From Gemmatimonadota bacterium (GTDB taxonomy: Bacteria; Gemmatimonadota; Gemmatimonadetes; Gemmatimonadales; GWC2-71-9), in assembly GCA_025360265.1 (NCBI GenBank), contig JANYCP010000332.1, positions 1-6,064 of the forward strand: a stretch of DNA of 6,064 nt, given 5' to 3'. The notes below the pieces were generated by a model. That model made no database searches. It was not told the DNA's origin and worked only from the letters and a program-made list of their open reading frames with translations. Of the stretch, positions 1 to 5,982 are shown one piece after another. The stretch's first letter is position 1. Each line of letters starts with the position of its first letter. A program made the translations under genes and the position numbers.

Positions 1-1
1 G

Positions 2-1192
2 GCCGGCCATGTGTTGTTCGACGGCGTCTGGAAGCGTTTTCGTCGTGGCATGTCGCACGACTCCCTGCGCGACATGATCCCCGCGATGGTGCGCCGGTTG
101 CGCCCCGGTGCAGCTGCGATGAAGACCGAGCTGCGCGAAGATGATTTCTGGGCGCTGCGCGACGTGTCGTTCGAGGTCAAGCCCGGTGAAGCGCTCGGCA
201 TTATCGGTGGCAATGGTGCCGGTAAATCGACCACGCTGAAACTGCTCACCAAGGTGTTGGTTCCGACGCGCGGAACGGCGGCGATCACCGGACGCGCCGG
301 CGCGCTCATCGAAGTGTCTGCCGGCTTTCATCCCGACCTTTCCGGGCGGGAGAATGTCTACCTGCAAGGCGCGATCATGGGCATGCCCATGCAGCTGATT
401 CGCGAGCGATTCGATGACATCGTCGAATTCTCCGGGATTTCCGGATTCATCGATACCCCGGTGAAGCGGTACAGCAGTGGCATGAATGCCCGCCTTGGAT
501 TCGCGATCGCAGCCCATCTCGAGCCTGAGGTGCTGATCATTGACGAGGTGCTCTCCGTCGGTGACGCCGAGTTTCAGGGGCGAGCGTTCGGGCGGATCAA
601 GAGCCTGGTGGGAGCCGGTATCCCGGTCGTAATCGTGTCGCATCAACTCGATCGCGTCGTGGAACTGTGTACCGACTGCATCCTGCTTCGGCAGGGACAG
701 GTCGCACTGCACGGGTCACCGCGGGACGCGATCAAGGCCTACCTGCAAGGCACCAACGCGGCCGAGTCAACCGAGGACGAGGCGACCACCGATAGTCTGG
801 GGATTCGGGTACTCAAGCTCATTGGACCGGAACCGCAGTCAGTCGAGTCAGGTGGGATGTTCAAGTGTCGCGTGGTGGGCGAGGTGACATTGCCCGAGGT
901 GCCGCCGCATGTCGCGGTGGGCATCACGATTCTGGAGGCTGCCAGCAGTCAACTGCTATATCAGGTGAACTTCAGCGCGCTCGGCGCGCATCCGGTTCGA
1001 AGTGGCCAGTTCGCGGTGGACATCGCCCTTCAGGCCAATGTGCCCGCCGGTCTCTACCGGATCGAGACCTATGTCTGGCATGACCAGCGCCAGGTCTTCT
1101 TTCAGGGCCCGAACCGCATCGTGCAGGTCACAGCGGCGGGGGTGTTCGCCGGCGGCAACCAGCTCAACGCGTCGGCGTCGATCGGTGCGTGA
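2..1192 (+). CDS. Wzt/KpsT-like ABC exporter ATPase with C-terminal polysaccharide-binding domain (5' end open at window edge)
   Basis: This is the ATPase of a polysaccharide ABC exporter. It would sit on the cytoplasmic face of the inner membrane and power a Wzm-type permease that moves an undecaprenyl-linked glycan. Residues are numbered from the GTG at 11. The Walker A motif GGNGAGKST is at 66-74, the ABC signature YSSGM at 154-158, Walker B with the catalytic glutamate (LIIDE) at 175-179, the D-loop-like SVGD at 182-185 and the switch histidine at 211. The block GFHPDLSGREN (105-115) is typical of the Wzt/TagH/KpsT group. Residues from about 264 to 393 form a beta-rich tail matching the Wzt_C carbohydrate-binding type, which in known Wzt proteins recognises the glycan's terminal cap. 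The frame has no stop back to base 2, and GTG 11 begins almost directly at the first beta strand (LFDGVWKRF), so the real start is probably upstream. The permease gene is not in the window. It ends 9 bases from a convergent gene. Family assignment is firm; the exact glycan is unknown. Confidence 0.93.
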   Translation, partial: AGHVLFDGVWKRFRRGMSHDSLRDMIPAMVRRLRPGAAAMKTELREDDFWALRDVSFEVKPGEALGIIGGNGAGKSTTLKLLTKVLVPTRGTAAITGRAGALIEVSAGFHPDLSGRENVYLQGAIMGMPMQLIRERFDDIVEFSGISGFIDTPVKRYSSGMNARLGFAIAAHLEPEVLIIDEVLSVGDAEFQGRAFGRIKSLVGAGIPVVIVSHQLDRVVELCTDCILLRQGQVALHGSPRDAIKAYLQGTNAAESTEDEATTDSLGIRVLKLIGPEPQSVESGGMFKCRVVGEVTLPEVPPHVAVGITILEAASSQLLYQVNFSALGAHPVRSGQFAVDIALQANVPAGLYRIETYVWHDQRQVFFQGPNRIVQVTAAGVFAGGNQLNASASIGA

Positions 1193-1201
1193 CCTGCAGC
1201 A

Positions 1202-2119
1202 TTAGCCCCACAACAGCGATTTCGGCGAGCGACCGAGGATAAACCTCTCCAGCAGCCGCACCCGCAGCAGCCGATTGCGCTGCGCGTGATTGCCCAGCGA
1301 AAACGGCCAGTACAACCCTGAACGCAGCACATGGGCGATGGCAGCGCGCCGATCGCCCTGGCCCGAAAACGAGCGGGCGGCGTCCATGTGCATGTACGCC
1401 ATGGCAAATCGGCGGAGCGGGTTGAACTCCTGATGCTCGGAAAAAAATCGCCGGAGCACCCGGTCATAGTTGTCGAGCATGCGCTGTGAGTTCTTGTTCA
1501 TCTGTTCGGGGTGCATCCGGTAGTGCCAACAGGGTGACGTCACCTGCAGGGCCCCGAACGATATCGCCAGGCGCAACCACATGTCACGATCTTCAACGGA
1601 GGTCAGCGTTTCGTCGAAGTAGCCGACGGTATCGAAGCAACTCCGGCGGACGAGAACGGTGGACGGTGCGATCGGTGGCCGGGTCAGGCAATCACGCACG
1701 CCGAATCGCCGAACCCGGGGCGGTTCGGGGAGTACCGTGGGAATAGCGCCGACGTACTCCGGCGATCCGACCAACCCGATCGACGTATCCGAACCGACCG
1801 CGGTGAGCTGAATCTCGGTCTTGCGCGGATGCCAGAGATCGTCGGCATCGAGCAGCGCGATCCACTCGCCGCGGGCGTGCCGAATTCCAGTATTGCGCGC
1901 CGCCGACAACCCGCGGTTTTCCTGATAGACGTACCGAATGCGCTCCATGTAGGGAGCCAGGAGGGCACGGGTATCGTCGGTGCTGCCATCATCGACTACG
2001 ATCACTTCGAACGGTCGGTGGGTCTGCTCCAACGCAGTCTCGACGGCTTCCGGGACGTAACGTCCGTAGTTGTAGGACGGAATGATGACGCTGACCGTCG
2101 GCTCGCTGGCGTCGATCAT
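1202..2119 (-). CDS. GT2 family (GT-A fold) glycosyltransferase
   Basis: This 305-residue protein is a predicted cytoplasmic, inverting glycosyltransferase that transfers a sugar from a nucleotide-sugar donor to a glycan acceptor. The N-terminus has the GT2 opening VSVIIPSYNYGRYV (9-22), followed by VVDDGSTDD (41-49), where the aspartates contact the nucleotide. ENRGLSAARNTGI (67-79) follows, then the metal-binding DXD motif in LLDADDLW (89-96). The acidic pair E176-D177 in VEDRDMWLRL is the usual catalytic-base region, and HYRMHPEQM (199-207) is the acceptor-side block seen in this subfamily. Residues from about 235 onward form a helical tail rich in Ala, Arg and Leu. No transmembrane segment is visible, so it is not a processive synthase. 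The ATG at 2119 overlaps the stop of the upstream GT4 gene as ATGA, which implies translational coupling; no strong Shine-Dalgarno site precedes it. The gene contains a T7 run on its coding strand (1441-1447). Donor and acceptor cannot be told from sequence. Confidence 0.93.
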   Translation of the reverse strand: MIDASEPTVSVIIPSYNYGRYVPEAVETALEQTHRPFEVIVVDDGSTDDTRALLAPYMERIRYVYQENRGLSAARNTGIRHARGEWIALLDADDLWHPRKTEIQLTAVGSDTSIGLVGSPEYVGAIPTVLPEPPRVRRFGVRDCLTRPPIAPSTVLVRRSCFDTVGYFDETLTSVEDRDMWLRLAISFGALQVTSPCWHYRMHPEQMNKNSQRMLDNYDRVLRRFFSEHQEFNPLRRFAMAYMHMDAARSFSGQGDRRAAIAHVLRSGLYWPFSLGNHAQRNRLLRVRLLERFILGRSPKSLLWG

Positions 2120-3339
2120 CCGCGCCGGCCCCGGTCCTGTTCGGTCAGCAAACGCTCGAGCCGCTCGGCGAACCGCTCGACAGCGAACTCCTGATGGTAG
2201 CGCTGATAAGACGCGTCGCGCAGGTGTGCCTCCAGTCCAGGCTCATTGACGAGTCGATCGATGGCCGCAACAATCTGGTCGGGTTGCTCCACATCGACGA
2301 GGAGTCCGGCATCGCCGACGACTTCAGGAAGCGCGCCGCCACGTGCCGCGATGACAGGAATACCCCGTGCCATCGCCTCGATGACCACCAATCCAAAGCT
2401 TTCATAGCGGCTTGGCACCACGACCCACCGGGTCTCGACCCAGTAGCTCGCGAGTGCTGCCGCATCGACCGGCCCGACGAGCGTCGCGTCGGATCCTTCG
2501 CGACGCGCGAATTCCTGCCACTGCTCGAAATCACGGCCAATCGCGGTCCAACGCCCAGGCAGCCCTCGGGCACGAGCCCGTGCGCTCGCCTGGATGAACG
2601 TGTCGATCCCCTTGCGACGCTCCATGGTGCCGACGAACAGGACCCGGTCGGCTCGGTGCAGGTCAACTTCGCGTGGCGCGGCAAGGGTCGCGTGAAACAA
2701 CACATCGATCCGATCAATCGGCAGGCCGTTCTCTACTGCCATCGCTTCGGCGTGCACCCGCGAATGAGTGACCAGATGCGCTGCCCGCCGAGCGGTGATT
2801 CGGTCCCAGCGGACTCGCGCGCGCTCGTTGGGCGCCAGCGTCTTGTCGCTGAACCCCGCATGTTGCCGCCCAGACGTGTGCATGCGGAGGTAGAAGCGCC
2901 GACCAAAAACGATGGCAAGTGCCCAGCCGATTCCATCCGCGTGAATGCATTCGATCGCATCGTAGCGATGCCGACGATCCAGGCGCCAGACTGCACGTAA
3001 CAGGACGAGTCCGCCAATCAGCGGCTCGAACCGTCCCAACCGCCATGGCAATTGTGGCAGGTGAATCGGGATGGCCTCAACGCCCAGCTCCCTTGGCTGA
3101 GCTTTCGCGTCCGGATCGATGCATAGCGCGTCGACGAGCCAGCCCCGACTCACCAATGCCTCGGCCACCAGATGACTGTATGTGCGGAGACCGCCGGCGC
3201 GACCTTCGTCACCGGTGCGGGAATAGTACGGCGTAATGATTGCAAAGCGACGAGCTGGAACGCTCGGAGATGGATTATCGGCGACAGCGGACGGGCTAAG
3301 GCGATCCGGCAAGGCTTCTCCCGGAAGGGACCGTGGCAT
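2116..3339 (-). CDS. GT4 family (GT-B fold) glycosyltransferase, first gene of minus-strand operon
   Basis: This 407-residue protein is a retaining GT4-type glycosyltransferase, likely using a UDP-, GDP- or similar sugar to extend a lipid-linked glycan in the cytoplasm. The N-terminal Rossmann domain starts at FAIITPYYS (32-40), with the glycine loop AGGLRTY at 48-54 and LRMHTSG at 151-157. The C-terminal donor domain begins near VLFVGTMERRKGID (233-246), whose R242 and K243 are the usual donor-phosphate contacts. The EX7E signature is E313 to E321 in RYESFGLVVIEAM, followed by GIPVIAARGGALPEVV. The first 30 residues are proline- and serine-rich and lie before the fold. An in-frame stop sits two codons upstream of ATG 3339, so the protein cannot be much longer. 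A TTG at codon 10 (3310-3312) with a better ribosome site is a possible alternative start. It is probably co-transcribed with the GT2 gene, whose ATG overlaps its stop. It resembles the GT4 encoded at 4822-5982 across both domains. Its substrate is unknown. Confidence 0.93.
   Translation of the reverse strand: MPRSLPGEALPDRLSPSAVADNPSPSVPARRFAIITPYYSRTGDEGRAGGLRTYSHLVAEALVSRGWLVDALCIDPDAKAQPRELGVEAIPIHLPQLPWRLGRFEPLIGGLVLLRAVWRLDRRHRYDAIECIHADGIGWALAIVFGRRFYLRMHTSGRQHAGFSDKTLAPNERARVRWDRITARRAAHLVTHSRVHAEAMAVENGLPIDRIDVLFHATLAAPREVDLHRADRVLFVGTMERRKGIDTFIQASARARARGLPGRWTAIGRDFEQWQEFARREGSDATLVGPVDAAALASYWVETRWVVVPSRYESFGLVVIEAMARGIPVIAARGGALPEVVGDAGLLVDVEQPDQIVAAIDRLVNEPGLEAHLRDASYQRYHQEFAVERFAERLERLLTEQDRGRRG
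3318..3322 (-). promoter_or_regulatory. Candidate ribosome binding site for an alternative TTG start of the GT4 gene
   Basis: The minus strand reads GGGAG here, five bases before an in-frame TTG (3312-3310, codon 10 of the GT4 gene). The annotated ATG at 3339 has no clear Shine-Dalgarno site in its upstream bases. Initiation at TTG would remove only nine residues that lie before the folded domain. The site is short and could be chance, so the ATG remains the default start. Confidence 0.3.
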
Positions 3340-3389
3340 GGATCAGATGGCACGAAATGTAACCGTGAGCCTAGATTGCGAACCACCTC
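3340..3389. promoter_or_regulatory. Divergent intergenic region expected to hold promoters for both operons
   Basis: These 50 bases separate the start codons of two operons that read away from each other (GT4-GT2 to the left, GMC-GT4-SDR to the right), so promoters for both probably lie here or extend into the coding ends. Only weak -10-like hexamers can be seen: TAGATT on the plus strand at 3372-3377 and TACATT on the minus strand within about 3357-3362. Neither has a convincing -35 partner at normal spacing. I see no clear inverted-repeat operator. The role is inferred from gene layout rather than from strong motifs. Confidence 0.4.
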
Positions 3390-4829
3390 ATGAATGCTCC
3401 GCGCGTGGCAGCCACTCGACCCCGTGTTCTTATCGTCGGCGCCGGACTGGGCGGCTGCGTCCTGGCGCATGAACTCGCCGACACTCACGACGTGACCGTC
3501 GTCGAGTTCGGGAGAAACATCTCCGACATGCAGTCGCGACTGGTCGACATTGGCATACCGGCACGGCTCGATCTCCACGTCGGATCGGGCCTGGGCGGAA
3601 CCACCTCCCTCTGGCACAATGCCCTGATCGAACCGAGTCCGGCGATCTTCGACGCGTCCTGGCCGTTTCCGAAATCAGAACTCGCCGTTGCGTACGAGAA
3701 AGCGTATCGGCTGCTCGGCGGTGTGGAGCGTTCCGCCGTGGAGACAGCCGGCGAGACGCTGCGCCGCGAGTACCGGGCTGCTGGACTGGCCGCGCCGGAA
3801 ATGCCAATCATGTTCATTCCCGGTACGCGACGAAACCTCTGGGAGACGCTCGACCTCCGGTCGCATGTCCGGCTGGTCCGGGGCGAGGTCATTGGGATCG
3901 CGGTAGGCAGTACGAACAGGGTTGACCACCTGATCGTGCGTTCGGAGGACGGTCAGGACCAAATGCTCGACGCCGACATTTTCGTCCTCGCCGCCGGTGG
4001 GCTGGGCACTCCAGCAATCCTCCAGACGATGGCCGCAACGGCGGCCTTGCCGGCGCTGCGTCATGCCGGCTGTTACTACGAGGATCATCCGATGGCGTTT
4101 GTCGGTCTCGTCAAGTTGCGAGCACCGCTCTACAAATTCTGGAACTATCGGGCGCCTGGCCTCCCGGGAACGTTGCGAATGCCCCTCGCGATTTCCCGCG
4201 ACGGAATTCAGATATCGTTTCAGCTGCGGCCGGCCGCGCTGCTGCTCAACGAACGAAAACGGGAGCAGACGGCCTCGGTCCTTACCAAGCTTCGCAATAA
4301 TCCGTTCAACCTCGCCAACTATTTCCGGTTGCTCCGGCATCCGGACGACGTGCTGGATATCCTGTCATTCCGATTCGGGATTCGCCTGCCGACGCGACAT
4401 TATTCGCTCCTGATGGTCGCCGAACAACCCGGTACCGCGGATCGCGCGATCACTGCGACGATCGATGCAACGTCTGGTCAGCGACAAATCAGCAGAAATT
4501 GGAAGTTGTCCGCCGCCTACCTCGCGACATTGCGGAGCGCCATCGGCGCGTTCATCGCCAGCAATGGTAAGACCGTGATTTCCTCGCAAATGTTTGCCCA
4601 TTGGGAAGACTCCGTCGACACCGCTGCGCACCATTCCGGCACGGCCCGCATGTCCGACTCGCCTGATACCGGCGTGTGCGATCGCGATGCGCGTGTGCAC
4701 GGCATGGCCAACCTGTTCGTTGCCGATGGTTCGCTCATTCCGGCGAGCGGAATCGCCAACACCGGCCTGACGATCGCGGCCCTGGCCGTGCGCCTGGCCG
4801 ACCACATCAAGCAGCTGTCCAATGGCTGA
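3390..4829 (+). CDS. Compact GMC-type FAD-dependent oxidoreductase, probable sugar/glycoside dehydrogenase or oxidase
   Basis: This 479-residue flavoenzyme would oxidise an alcohol, plausibly a sugar hydroxyl, to a carbonyl using FAD. The dinucleotide fold opens with VLIVGAGLGG (13-22; GxGxxG at G17, G19, G22) and an acidic residue, E39, closes beta-2. GSGLGGTTSLWHN (65-77) and the downstream WPFPKSELAVAYEKA (91-105) match the FAD-contact and 'WP...L...Y' blocks of the pyranose-oxidase, gluconate-dehydrogenase and glucoside-3-dehydrogenase branch, rather than the choline-dehydrogenase branch. LAAGGLGTPAIL (200-211) is the second GMC block. The GMC C-terminal domain is clear: HHSGTARM (414-421), GVCDRDARVHG (428-438), NLFVADGSLIP (441-451) and N457 in ANTGLT. 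H414 or H415 with N457 would be the catalytic His-Asn pair. The protein is shorter than most GMC enzymes (often around 550), mainly in the middle substrate domain. No signal peptide is seen, so it is likely cytoplasmic. An in-frame stop at 3372-3374 makes ATG 3390 the start. The next gene's ATG lies inside its end. The exact substrate is unknown. Confidence 0.9.
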   Translation: MNAPRVAATRPRVLIVGAGLGGCVLAHELADTHDVTVVEFGRNISDMQSRLVDIGIPARLDLHVGSGLGGTTSLWHNALIEPSPAIFDASWPFPKSELAVAYEKAYRLLGGVERSAVETAGETLRREYRAAGLAAPEMPIMFIPGTRRNLWETLDLRSHVRLVRGEVIGIAVGSTNRVDHLIVRSEDGQDQMLDADIFVLAAGGLGTPAILQTMAATAALPALRHAGCYYEDHPMAFVGLVKLRAPLYKFWNYRAPGLPGTLRMPLAISRDGIQISFQLRPAALLLNERKREQTASVLTKLRNNPFNLANYFRLLRHPDDVLDILSFRFGIRLPTRHYSLLMVAEQPGTADRAITATIDATSGQRQISRNWKLSAAYLATLRSAIGAFIASNGKTVISSQMFAHWEDSVDTAAHHSGTARMSDSPDTGVCDRDARVHGMANLFVADGSLIPASGIANTGLTIAALAVRLADHIKQLSNG

Positions 4830-5982
4830 ACGCCTGACGGTCTGTTTCTATTGTGATCGTTGGCCGACATTCTCGCCGATGCACGGACCGGCGCGGTACG
4901 TACAGACCCTTGCCCGCGGTCTCGTTGCCAGAGACGTCACCGTGCATGTGGTGACGGCCCATCCGGAAAGTGAAACAGACTTCATCGAAGATGGTTATGC
5001 CGTGCATGCCCGCGTGCTGAGGCCCTTTCGGGTGGTCTCCCGGTTTCAACCGGGTATCGGCGAGAGTTACGGCCTCTGGCGGGCGATTCACCAGCTCAAC
5101 ACCCGCCACAGGTTCGACGTGGTGGAATTCACGAACGTCGAAGGCGTCGGCTTCCGGACGGCTCTCGCATCGCGCATTCCTACCGTGATCCGCATTCATA
5201 CCACCGCGTTCGATGCAGTGCGACTCGGCACAGGCCGTACGGCGCTGGAGCGTGGCTACGCGCGCCTCGAGCACTGGACAGCCCATCGGGCCACTGCCCT
5301 CGTCACCCACACCAAAACCCACCGGGCACAGGTCGCCGTGGATTATGGCGTGCCAGAGGAGCAGATACGGATCGTGCCGCACGGTATCGCGCCGACGATA
5401 CCGGACCGTGCCGTGACGAGGCGGCCGCTACAGGTGCTGACCGTCGGAGCGGTGTCGGCGCGCAAAGGGGTGCTGACGTATCTGGAGGCTGTGGCCCAAT
5501 TGGTGGCGCTCGTGCCGGGAATTCACTTTGTCTGGGCTGGCGTCGACACGGCCACTTCACCCGACGGGACGCTGTGGCGCGACTACGCCGCCGCGCAGTT
5601 CCCGCAATTGGCGCAATATCTCGAGTTCCGCAGCGGCCTGTCCGATGGTGCCATCGCGAGTCTGTACCTGGAGTCGGGATGCTACTTGTGCACATCCCGA
5701 TACGAGTCCTTCGGACTCACGCTGGTTGAGGCAATGATGGCAGGTCTGCCGGTGATCGCACCGAGGACTTCAGCCATGAGTGAACTCATTCGTGATGGCG
5801 AGACCGGAAGACTCTTCGATCCAGAGAGCGCTGCCGATATTGCCGCAAGTGTTCAGGCGGTATTGCAGGACGAGCCAACGCGGCGGCGAGTCTCGGAGGC
5901 CGCGATGCGCGAAGCCGCGGCCGAGTACACCGCCGACGTCATGACCTCTCGCATGCTGGAGCTCTACCGTGGCCTCTGCTGA
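4822..5982 (+). CDS. GT4 family (GT-B fold) glycosyltransferase coupled to the GMC oxidoreductase
   Basis: This 386-residue protein is a predicted retaining glycosyltransferase acting in the cytoplasm on the same glycan as its neighbours. The N-terminal domain runs from LTVCFYCDRW (5-14). Its acceptor-side loop is HGPARYVQTLA (21-31), where the usual Gly-Gly is Gly-Pro. VIRIHTTAF (122-130) and VTHTKTH (161-167) follow. The donor domain starts near VLTVGAVSARKG (205-216), with R214 and K215 as phosphate contacts. The EX7E signature is E295 to E303 in RYESFGLTLVEAM, followed by AGLPVIAPRTSAMSEL and the DGETGRLFD block (325-333). Four of its five cysteines form two CxxC pairs (C8/C11 and C287/C290), which is unusual. 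It overlaps the GMC gene by 8 bases and the next SDR gene by 14 bases, so the three are very likely one translationally coupled operon. It shares many aligned blocks with the GT4 at 2116-3339. No clear Shine-Dalgarno site precedes ATG 4822. Confidence 0.93.
   Translation: MAERLTVCFYCDRWPTFSPMHGPARYVQTLARGLVARDVTVHVVTAHPESETDFIEDGYAVHARVLRPFRVVSRFQPGIGESYGLWRAIHQLNTRHRFDVVEFTNVEGVGFRTALASRIPTVIRIHTTAFDAVRLGTGRTALERGYARLEHWTAHRATALVTHTKTHRAQVAVDYGVPEEQIRIVPHGIAPTIPDRAVTRRPLQVLTVGAVSARKGVLTYLEAVAQLVALVPGIHFVWAGVDTATSPDGTLWRDYAAAQFPQLAQYLEFRSGLSDGAIASLYLESGCYLCTSRYESFGLTLVEAMMAGLPVIAPRTSAMSELIRDGETGRLFDPESAADIAASVQAVLQDEPTRRRVSEAAMREAAAEYTADVMTSRMLELYRGLC
5958..5961 (+). promoter_or_regulatory. 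Ribosome binding site deciding the GTG start of the SDR gene
   Basis: GGAG lies within the last codons of the GT4 gene, seven bases before GTG 5969. An in-frame stop at 5942-5944 and the lack of any other common start codon before the Rossmann motif leave this GTG as the only sensible start, and the GGAG fits it well. Confidence 0.6.

Noticed and set aside
1..8. Palindrome GGCCGGCC at the left edge
   Set aside because: A short GC palindrome is expected by chance in this base composition, and here it fits the coding frame of the ATPase gene.
1186..1210. Possible bidirectional terminator between the convergent ATPase and GT2 genes
   Set aside because: The gap is only nine bases, and I see no stable GC hairpin followed by a T run in it or at the adjacent gene ends.
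2194..3000. Long plus-strand open frame of 268 codons opposite the GT4 gene
   Set aside because: It is antisense to a protein with full GT4 motifs, its translation shows no recognisable domain, and long antisense open frames are common in GC-rich genes.
3150..3617. Minus-strand open frame of 155 codons crossing the divergent gap
   Set aside because: It spans the starts of two well-supported genes in another frame or strand, and no domain is visible in it.
3675..4340. Minus-strand open frame of 221 codons opposite the GMC gene
   Set aside because: It lies wholly within a gene with clear FAD and GMC motifs on the other strand, and has no family features of its own.
4807..5382. Minus-strand open frame of 191 codons opposite the second GT4
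   Set aside because: It is antisense to a well-supported glycosyltransferase. The His-, Arg- and Gly-rich translation looks like a shadow frame.
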